NCBI RefSeq assembly: GCF_026151205.1
Contig: NC_087082.1
Location: 3,312,001 to 3,376,000 of the forward strand
Source: Bolinopsis microptera
Lineage: Eukaryota > Ctenophora > Tentaculata > Lobata > Bolinopsidae
DNA: 64,000 nucleotides
Direction of reading: 5' to 3'
The notes beneath the pieces are model-generated. The model was not told the origin of the DNA. It saw only the letters and a list, made by a program, of their open reading frames with translations, and searched no databases. Below are positions 54,972-62,612 of the stretch, one piece after another. The stretch's first letter is position 1, and each line of letters opens with the position of its first letter. The position numbers were made by a program, and so were the translations under genes.

Positions 54972-56642
54972 GGATACAAGGATACAAGGATACAAAAGTG
55001 ATAATTATTTTATTCAATGAAACTAATAAATCAATGAAACTAATAAATCAATGTTTTAGCTCATTTTACAAAGTCAAATATTTAAAACAATTAAAATTGT
55101 ATAGTGCTCAATTTGTAAATGACTAGTTGATCTTTGCTATTGGAAGTTTGTCAAGGACTGGCAGCTAGCGGGGGCAAGGAATGCACGGGCTTAGGGGCTT
55201 TTGTGCACACCAGAACACTAGCTCGGTAGATTTTTGGAAACTAGAAGGACTGAAAACTAAAATTGTTTTTGATGGAGGCTGAGGCATGTTTTTGAGAGGG
55301 ACGGTATAATAGCTTGTGGTAACAACTGGCCTTTACTTTAATAGGATGAAGTTTTAGTTTTAGGACAGGAAGAAGGCATTAAGAAGATTTGCTCTTTGTT
55401 TACAAGGCAGAATATAAGCAATGTTGGTTATAATATGTATCAATATCTAGATCTTCGTTTATCAATTTTCACTAAATGGGTTTAAAATTTTAATAGGGAG
55501 GGAAATTCATCAACTTTATTAAGTACCTATCAAAAACAAATCTTATATCAATGTAATATATTAAAAATCATAATCCTAAGTCTAATAATAAATCTGTTTA
55601 AAACACTTTCTCACTACACTGCGCTCACACACGTTAGTAAGACAAAGGAAAATGCACACCCAGCTAATTTTCAATTTCAAGATAATCATTTTGGATGTGT
55701 GGACCCTAGGGTAGACTTAATGTCAAAATTTAGATTAGAGCATTCGAAATCTTTGTTTGTCCAATCAAGATCAGCATGGTTATGCTGGTTGACGAGCAGT
55801 GATTGCTTCATCCTAGACTTCAGGCAGGCCACACTTAGACAGTAGTCACGTATACCAAGCTTAGGCACAATTACGTTCCAAATACGAGTCGTTCTGCTAT
55901 TGAAGTTGTCAGGGGGGTCTGCTTGGCTTAGTATAAGGGTGGGTTTCCTACTTGAGCAGGTGAAATTTTCATGGAGGGAAATCGGAGCACGGAATTTCAT
56001 GATTTTATAGAGCTCAAGGAAACAATGGTAAGTGTACAGGTTTTGGACGGCAAGTATTCCGTATTCCTTGAACAAAGGTTTCGTGTGCTCTTTCAAGAAA
56101 AATTTTTTGTTCAGATTTTGGTTGCCAAATGGTCGAGCACGAGCACAGGTCTTAAATTTATCTAGGTATGCCTCCCTGTCGCCAAACAGTACCCTGAGAC
56201 AATATTTTTGTGCTTTGAATACAGAACTTATACGAGTTTTGGCTGCCCCACCCCAAACCGTGATACAATAGGAGAGGTGTGATTCAAATAGAGTGTAATA
56301 CAACTGGCGGTGTAAGAAATCTGGGAGGGAGCAGCGTAGGCGGCAGAGAGTTGATGTTGCATGGCTGAGAGAACGCCTAAGTGATTTTATATGTTCTTCC
56401 CAGGTTAGCTTTTCATCGATGACGACTCCCAGAAACTTAGCAGATGCAACTTGTTTTATTGGAAAGTTATCAATGGTTAGAGTATATTCAGAATTATTGT
56501 CAGTCTGGGAGGACGATGCTGGTTTAAAGTGAATGAAACAGCATTTAGACAAGTTGACATGGAGTTTGTTTGCTCGCATGTAGGAATATAAACTAGCTAA
56601 AAGAGAATTACCACGCATATATGCCTCCTTTTTTGAATTCAC
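54972..56642 (-). mobile_element. 5'-truncated non-LTR retrotransposon (CR1/Jockey-like)
   Basis: On the - strand the element begins inside the reverse transcriptase gene near 56,642, carries one open frame and a ~690-bp 3' UTR, and ends in three TTGTATCC units (54,995-54,972) preceded by TAATTATCACTTT. Damaged relatives in copies A and B extend further 5', through the FADD motif, so truncation here occurred directly downstream of the catalytic site, as is usual for LINE insertions that end prematurely. The 17-bp string AATGAAACTAATAAATC is doubled near 55,016-55,050. I could not identify a target-site duplication. Confidence 0.75.
55686..56642 (-). pseudogene. Reverse transcriptase fragment (thumb and C-terminal part) of a LINE
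   Basis: This 318-codon frame opens with GTG right at the truncation point, so it is a fragment without its own start. It begins after the catalytic (F/Y)ADD motif. Residues 25-39 (NKLHVNLSKCCFIHF) correspond to the segment after motif C, and residues 69-87 (KFLGVVIDEKLTWEEHIKS) to the conserved motif E and thumb region of CR1/Jockey-type RTs. Residues near 115-130 carry the LSYCITVWGGA signature, and the C-terminal HADLDWTNKDF is typical of the same group. Without motifs A to C it cannot polymerise. It has no in-frame stop, so the insertion is fairly young. Confidence 0.8.
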
Positions 56643-56661
56643 AATAGTTATATTATATATA

Positions 56662-56815
56662 TTGCCGGCCCATCGAGGAAAATCTTTTTACTTTGTTTTT
56701 TAACCATTATAAAGTATGATTAGTCGGATATAGTACTGAGTTCAAACAGTTCCCGAAACGAAAAAGCAAACATTTGATTTTTGTTTCGGCGACTGAATCG
56801 TCGATGGGCCGGCAA
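56662..56815. mobile_element. 154-bp MITE-like element with 15-bp perfect terminal inverted repeats
   Basis: The left end TTGCCGGCCCATCGA (56,662-56,676) and right end TCGATGGGCCGGCAA (56,801-56,815) are exact reverse complements. They are flanked by ATA on both sides, a possible 3-bp target-site duplication in AT-rich DNA. The interior has no coding capacity. It sits about 20 bp beyond the truncated 5' end of the neighbouring LINE. Confidence 0.6.
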
Positions 56816-57080
56816 ATATTTGTTGTCGAGTAGTGTTGAATACTCATATTAACAAATTTTTTTTTTTTTTAAATTTAAAGAAAACTGGCCACGGGCCTAA
56901 ATATTACATATCAATCAATTACAATTCATTAACATTACCAATATTAAAAACTATCGAAAATATTCAAGAAAGTATTCTCTAGCCAAAGGGCTCAATATTT
57001 AAATCTAAATCTTCAATATTGTCTGGTTTATATCGCAACTTGGGCCCTCTGTCCCCCCTTATCGAAATAACCGTTGTCTT

Positions 57081-58172
57081 TCATACCTCAAAGCGCAAGC
57101 GCTTTCTAAGATATGTAACTGAGTCTGAATAACGCTGACCTGTTGGAGATTCCATCTTTTGTGCAAGCTTTTTAATCAAGCGTTGCGCTTCGACTCCCAT
57201 GCATCCTGTTGTGGAGAAAACTAAAGGTGTAAAGGTAGCTTTTTCCACTTCTAGGACCCTTGCATTATATGCTCTTTTCTTCTCAGTCTCGTGAGCCAAA
57301 TACATCATAGGAATTGGTTTAGCGGCGTTGGTTGGAGCAGGAGCGTGAAACACCCTTACATCAAAAAATGCTCTTTCCAACGCATTCCAAACTGATCTTG
57401 CTGATATATCTAGTCGGGCTTGATCTCCAGTTACTGTACCTTGTGGTAACTGCATGCCGCTGACTGGAAGAAGAGGGGGCTCTGTCTGAACGTCTTTGCA
57501 TTTGACTGTCCGCATGATATTAGCTATTGTATCTCGAAGTGAGTTATGCCTCAAGGTCACATAACCCCCAAGTTTACACGTGAGGGCATGGTTTGCGGAG
57601 TAGGAATCACCACAAGTACAAAGTTTTGGACAATCTTTCAGCTTCAGGTTATATCTTAAAGCTATAGCATCTGAAAACTGTTGCTTATTCAGGAGATAAC
57701 CATAGCTTTTGAGTGGTAAGGTGGTTAGCCAGGAACTTGCACCCTTCTCTGCTGCTAGCTGTAACATAAGTTTAGATGTTTGTGGCAGAGACTCCTGAAT
57801 TGCCTCCTGTCTTCTGGTGTAATACTCATTGCGATCTTTACTGATGGATGTCTTGATTTCATGGCTTTTATCCTTGTCTTCAAGATAGTTTACCTCTTGG
57901 CTTAGAATAGCCGTTTTAAGCAAAACTGTAGCTTTGACTGAATACAGGAACTCTGAGTTGGCCAGTTCTGTTATTATAGGTATACCCAGCCCTCCATACC
58001 TTGGTGGTAGAGAAAAGATCTCTCTAAGAGTGTCAGTGCAACTAAATGCTCTATCAAGGATTGCTGGAATGAACTCCTCTCTGATGGTAAGTTCGAGTGG
58101 TTGAAGTCTATCTGCTATCTCAGGTGTAGTCCTACACACATAGTTCCATCTTTTCGAAAGTCCATATACAAA
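57081..58172 (-). pseudogene. C-terminal half of the disrupted LINE protein: thumb, CCHC knuckle, restriction-like endonuclease
   Basis: Residues are numbered from a GTG at 58,139, but the frame is open back to the insertion point at 58,172, where it reads FVYGLSKRWNY. Residues 43-55 (SLPPRYGGLGIPI) match the RT-to-linker region of this family. C174, C176, H184 and C188 form a CCHC knuckle. Residues 243-263, from LDIS to FFDVRV with D244 and D260, fit a PD-(D/E)xK nuclease core, with lysines at 288-289 in a conserved HETEKKRAYNARV block. Such nucleases nick the target for primed reverse transcription. The frame is intact to a natural stop, followed by the 3' UTR. The assignment to an R2-like group is inferred from domain order only. 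Confidence 0.7.
58165..58172 (+). repeat. Left target-site duplication TATACAAA
   Basis: An exact 8-bp match to 60,046-60,053. It marks the left edge of the nested LINE; the disrupted reading frame ends here. Confidence 0.85.
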
Positions 58173-58217
58173 AAGTTGCTCAAATGACTTGAAGTTGCTA
58201 AAAGTTGCTCAAATGAC

Positions 58218-59843
58218 TTGATTTCAAACGAGATGCTTCAGAGCCTAACTCCGCTTTGTTTCCAAGTCATCCTCAAAACATTCAACCACTCTCTGGTCTC
58301 AGGCTACTATCCATGGCATACCAGTATTATCACTCCTATCTATAAATCAGGCAACCCCTTCAGCCCAGACAATTACAGAGCAATAGCAGTTGGCAGTTGT
58401 ATGGGTAAAATTGATATTGGCAAAGGAACGGAGCAAGGACACCCCCTATCACCAGACCTCTTTAAAATCTACATTAATGACTTTTCATCTCTCCTGAAAT
58501 CTGTTGGTGACTATCCAGTTCTTGCTGACGTTCTGATATCACATCTGCTGTGGGCTGACGATCTTGTCCTTCTTGCTCTAAGTCCCGAGGCCTTGCAAGT
58601 CAATATCAACATTCTATTTGATTTCTGTAACTCCATGGGCCTTGAAGTAAATATTAAGAAAACTAAGATTGTAATATTCAGCCCTCCCAAACGAAAGCAG
58701 TCCTATGAAACATTCACATTGGGAGGTCAGCCCATCCAGCACACCGATAAATACTGCTATCTTGGCATAATATTCCACAGAAATGGATCGTTTACAGCAG
58801 CAAATACTGAGCTGAGGGCCAAGGCTCTCCGTGCTCTCTATGGCCTCAAAGGCAAAATAGTTAAGGATGCCCTCTCACACCGTGCCCTTAATATTCTATT
58901 TGACTCCTTAATAAAACCAATCCTGCTTTATGGCTGTCAAGTCTTATGCCCCCACTCAAAAACCATGAGATACCTTTCAAAAATAGATGACAAAGCCAAC
59001 CCCCAGCATACCTTGAAGTACATTGCACAAGACCACTATGAAAAATTCCACCTAAAGTTTATCAAGTGGTCCTTGTCTGTACATTCAAAAGCATCAAATA
59101 TAGGTTGCTGGGGCGAAAGCGGGCGCCACCCTCTATTCTTTGAAGCCTGCAAACTTGCAATAGATTACTATAGTCGCCTTGAAAACACTGAAAACGAACT
59201 ACTCTGTGCTGCATTTCACGAACAAATCATGTTGGGACTTCCTTGGTATACCAACATCTCAAAGCTTCTCACCAAATACAACTTCACCCCCTCATCTTCC
59301 TCAAAATCTAAGCTCTCCACCCAAATCAGTCATAACATGAGGGAAGAATTCGTGAATACCTGGAAAGCTGCCAAGGCCTCCTCGCCAAAACTAGAATTCT
59401 ATAACTTAATTAAACATGATTTCGAACCAGAGGCATACCTACGAATTATCAAAATACCGGATGTTCGAAAAAGTCTGACAAGGTTTCGTATCAGCTGCCA
59501 CAACCTCTACATCGAAAGGGGCAGATATGAAACCCCCCTTGTACCAAGAGAAGAACGTTGGTGCACCTACTGCTTTTTCAGCAAAGGGCTAAAGCCTATT
59601 GAGGACGAAAGTCACGTATTGATTGACTGTTTGCTCTACTCCTCAGTTAGGGAAAAATTCAATTTCCATCCCCTAAACATTACTGACCTAGTCGGTTTGC
59701 TCTCCAACAAAACTCTAGATCCTACCACACTCATTGCCACAGCAAGAGCAATCCATTCAATTCTCTCTGTGAACGAAAATTATACAGCCTATTATAAGAG
59801 CCCAGATTTCCACTCAAATACTGGCAAGTGCATAATGCTATAG
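58218..59843 (+). pseudogene. LINE reverse transcriptase with the catalytic core partly deleted
   Basis: The 541-codon frame is open but defective. Residues 37-58 (IITPIYKSG and DNYRAIAV) match the start of LINE RT domains. At residue 64 (GSCMGK) it jumps directly to motif B at 69-82 (KGTEQGHPLSPDLF), so the usual ~100 residues with motif A (FxDFxKAFD) and its first catalytic Asp are missing, without loss of frame. Motif C reads LLWADD (112-115). Residues 178-186 (KYCYLGIIF) are motif E. The block WSLSVHSKASNIGCWGESGR (284-303) is characteristic of a family common in cnidarians, sponges and other invertebrates. C449, C452, H466 and C471 form a terminal zinc knuckle. The Met chosen lies in the 5' duplicated region, so the true N-terminus is lost. 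It should be unable to polymerise DNA. Confidence 0.8.
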
Positions 59844-60013
59844 GACCTTAAAATAAGATTGAACCATACAAACTCGATTTATCTATTTTTCTAAAACTAG
59901 CATTATATAACATTTCTAAATTATCCCTACACACTTGTAAATAATTAGAATTGTGTAACTTAAATTATTTCAGAATTACAACTATTGTGTACTCAATAAA
60001 GTAATTATCACTT

Positions 60014-60045
60014 TTGTATCCTTGCATCCTTGTATCCTTGTATCC
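60014..60045 (+). repeat. 3' tail (TTGTATCC)4 of the nested LINE
   Basis: There are four 8-bp units, the second with one change (TTGCATCC). The same tail, three units long, ends the LINE at 54,972-54,995 on the other strand. Simple-repeat 3' tails instead of poly-A are known in several non-LTR clades. Confidence 0.9.
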
Positions 60046-60575
60046 TATACAAATGCAGAGTATGCAACTTGAGGCTCTCTTGATGAAATTCCTGCTAATT
60101 GCTTCACGTCACGACACCATTCCTCCACTTTCTGGTCTATAAAGCTGTGATGCCCTTCTATTGACCCAATAAAACTGCCTAAATACCCTTTCCCAACTGT
60201 TGTGATGTTGACATCAGGAAACATCTCTTTCGCAGCTTGTTCAAAATCAGGCTTCACCACTATCCATGTCTTGGCAGGTTTTGGCTGGTATCCAAACCCT
60301 GGTCCATTGCGACACAACGTTTTCCACCATTTTTGCAGCCCAACTAACTTTCCTCCTGCAGCTAAGTCATCAGCATACCAAATCTGTTTGGCGCCTTCTA
60401 TGTTGTGTGTAGAGTAGATTAAGGGCATAGTTGCACAAGCATAGAAACCCATGGCAGTTGGATCTCCTTGAGTAGTGCCAGATTCACTTAAGATCATCTC
60501 CTCTCCGCCAGATATAAATAACTCTGCAGGGGATCTGTAGATGTTCATCAGATATGTTGCAGCCTCTGTTAACAT
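60045..60575 (-). pseudogene. RT palm fragment of the disrupted restriction-endonuclease LINE
   Basis: This 176-codon frame reads into the nested LINE and stops at once (TAG formed at the junction). Residues 30-46 carry motif B (SESGTTQGDPTAMGFYA), 66-70 motif C (WYADD), and 108-113 GYLGSF is motif E. The end REPQVAYSAFV joins to YGLSKRW in the other half. Motif A and everything before it are missing, and upstream of about 60,595 the sequence is unrelated. The first Met is arbitrary. Confidence 0.8.
60046..60053 (+). repeat. Right target-site duplication TATACAAA
   Basis: An exact copy of 58,165-58,172, directly after the TTGTATCC tail. Beyond it the - strand RT frame resumes. Confidence 0.85.
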
Positions 60576-60603
60576 GATTATTGATTTAATTTAGGAATTG
60601 TAA

Positions 60604-60666
60604 GCGCGCGGCGGCTTTGATGTTAGCGGCTACAAGCTAGGCAGCTGCAGAAAAAATGCCGCGCGC
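60604..60666. repeat. GC-rich inverted repeat at the end of the older LINE
   Basis: GCGCGCGGC (60,604-60,612) and GCCGCGCGC (60,658-60,666) are exact reverse complements around a 45-bp loop. It stands out in AT-rich DNA and begins just outside the truncated 5' end of the - strand LINE. It may be the border of another small element. Confidence 0.5.
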
Positions 60667-60954
60667 GTTCAGCGTACGGCTTTTCGTTTTTGATTTTACA
60701 AATGACAAAGCAACTTTTAATAATTATTAATGGAATTATCGGATATTTTTAATTCAATATGTATTGATTCTTCTGTGGAAAATAAAAATTGTATTTTACT
60801 TAAAAAAATTGTATTTTACTTTTTATAATTCTGAAATAATTTAAGGTTACACAATTTTAGTTATTTACAATGTGCAGGAATAAAATAGAAATGTTTTATA
60901 ATACTTATTTTGATGTCCTATAGCATTATGCATTGGCCAGTATTTGTTGTCATA

Positions 60955-61038
60955 CGTTGTATGACCCGCCGCGCACGAAGTGCGCGGCTCCCCCTGTATC
61001 GTCAAGACGATAGTGAAACGACCGTGGGGGTCGCAACG
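60955..61038 (+). other. Structured GC-rich element with nested hairpins
   Basis: Outer arms CGTTG (60,955-60,959) and GACCC (60,963-60,967) can pair with GGGTC (61,028-61,032) and CAACG (61,034-61,038). Inside lie a perfect 9-bp hairpin with a GAA loop (60,968-60,988, GCCGCGCAC against GTGCGCGGC) and a perfect 7-bp hairpin with an AA loop (60,997-61,012, TATCGTC against GACGATA). A multi-branched RNA or cruciform DNA fold results. It could be a non-autonomous mobile element, a retrotransposon-derived RNA or a structured RNA gene; I do not recognise it. A likely relative lies at 28,330-28,435. Confidence 0.5.
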
Positions 61039-61440
61039 TGATACAAAGTATTTGAGTGAAAATCTGGGCTCTTATAGTAGACTTATATAATAATATCGAT
61101 TTTATTGCTTTAAATAATACACATCACCGCGCACATTAAATAATATATACCGCAATATTTATCTTTCCGATCAGATCGTAGCAATACACTATATTGGTAT
61201 TGTAGCTTAGGCTTCTAAGTGCTACGAGGTGGCGATTACGATATTCCCCTTTGAGGGAATCCTACGCATGTTGTTAACTGTCAGACTTTGGACGAGGATA
61301 TGTTCTCGCGCCGTACGTTTATTGTAGTAAAGCATTTTGGTACCAGAACGACAAATCTGTTCGAAAATTGAGTGTTTTAGTGAATAACTTTGAATATATT
61401 TTTGATTTTCTCAAGGTCTGACTGATAGATTTTCTTTAAA
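61039..61440. other. Gene-free stretch
   Basis: AT-rich sequence without frames above 60 codons and without obvious repeats. Confidence 0.4.
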
Positions 61441-61470
61441 CTTTCCAGATAGTTACATCGCTATACTGCC

Positions 61471-62612
61471 GTTTTCTCAGAAAAGGCAGTAAGTCCAATT
61501 TTTCGAAATATGACAATATTGGTATCAACATTTTCAGTAGAAAATTTTCTACAACATGAGCTACATATTAATGTATATAAACATTGTTGCATGCAATTGC
61601 TAAGGAAGTAAGTCCCAGTTGAGAAACATTATGTTCGGTTTTGGCCAATTATTTTCTGAGAGAAGGACGTAAGTCCGGACTTACTGCCTTTTCTGATAAA
61701 ATCTTGCAAATTTTCTGAGATAAGGAAGTAATTCCGTGGACTTACTGCCTTTTCTGAGATAAATTATCTGTGATAAGAAGAAGTAGCTGGACTTACTTTT
61801 TATAAAAGCATGCTAAAAACGGAATTTTAGAAAGCGATTTCCCAAAAAGAACATAACTTTACTGCCGATTGATATTTTCGCTTGAAATTTTCAGAATCGA
61901 TGTATAATTACATTTCAACCTTACGTAAGTGATCAAAATTTTCATTTAGGCCTCAAAAAATTTGGTGGCCGATTTTCAAAAACGCCGGATGTATTTTAGT
62001 CGCAAAACATAAACATTGGAGTGCAGTTATTGAGCTGTTATAATCGCAGAGAATGTTTAGTTTAGGTATATCTTTTAGATCAAGTTCATTTTCATCAAAA
62101 TATCGATAAGATATCATTTAATGCACTGAAATCCGTCAAAATTGGCGAGTTTGCCTAAATAAGGGCATCCTATTATTCAAAAACATTTATTATATGATAT
62201 GGAGCAATTTAGATTTACCTAATTGTTTATATTTTACAATATAATCCAAAATACATTGATCCCAACCTCAAAAATTTAGTGAAAAGCTTGGACTTACTTC
62301 CTTCTCAGAAAAATATTGAACAGAGATTTTTCTCAGAAAAGGAAGTAAGTCCACGTTTTCTCAGAAAAGGCAGTAAGTCCATCCAGTATGAAAAATAAGC
62401 TCGATTATTTGGCATAAAAATGGTTATATCTAAGCTTATGGAGGGCTCAAAGCTTTAATTTTTTTGACAAATTAAAATTTGACAAATTATTGACAACTCA
62501 ACGTGTTTACTTTCGATCTTACGCAAAAAGTAAGCGGAGAAAAAACCATAAACGCAAAAGTCGCAATATCTCGAAATGGCAAATATGGACTTACTGCCTT
62601 TTCTGAGAAAAC
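61471..62612. repeat. Cluster of a ~25-bp motif (AAAAGGCAGTAAGTCC) in both orientations
   Basis: Forward copies start at about 61,471, 61,652, 61,711, 62,327 and 62,355, and a shorter one near 61,601. Reverse copies start at 61,677, 61,738, 62,290 and 62,587, with a partial one at 61,789. The full motif is TTTTCTCAGAAAA, itself a palindrome, followed by GGCAGTAAGTCC or GGAAGTAAGTCC. The pair at 61,652-61,701 forms a near-perfect 50-bp palindrome centred on GTCCGGAC. Spacing is irregular, so this is not a simple tandem array. No coding frame accompanies it. Confidence 0.75.

Larger units (their letters stand above)
58173..60045 (+). mobile_element. Nested, 5'-truncated LINE insertion flanked by an 8-bp duplication
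   Basis: The insertion starts with a 21-bp direct duplication (58,172-58,192 and 58,201-58,221, starting AAAGTTGCTCAAATG), carries one long frame, and ends with CAATAAAGTAATTATCACTT followed by four TTGTATCC-type units (60,014-60,045). It lies in opposite orientation inside the RT gene of the older LINE. The last bases before the tail are almost the same as those of the LINE at 54,972, although the proteins differ. Confidence 0.85.
56855..60595 (-). mobile_element. LINE with RT plus restriction-like endonuclease, split by a nested insertion
   Basis: Read on the - strand, the RT palm fragment (60,575-60,045) and the C-terminal frame (58,172-57,081) are two halves of one protein. They share the 8 bases TTTGTATA at the break and keep the same reading frame across it once the intervening LINE is removed. 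A 3' UTR of about 220 bp follows and ends in a poly-A tract (T run at about 56,857-56,870 on the + strand). The 5' end is missing: a stop codon lies about eight codons upstream of the first Met, and the RT starts between motifs A and B. The order RT, CCHC, PD-(D/E)xK is that of LINE clades that use a restriction-like endonuclease. Confidence 0.75.

Noticed and set aside
55971-56271. Two + strand frames of 64 and 79 codons
   Set aside because: They lie antisense inside the LINE reverse transcriptase fragment and are shadows of it.
60955-61038. Possible self-cleaving ribozyme (a GTGAAAC string follows a hairpin)
   Set aside because: The hammerhead core CTGATGA is absent, and I could not lay out another known ribozyme fold by eye.
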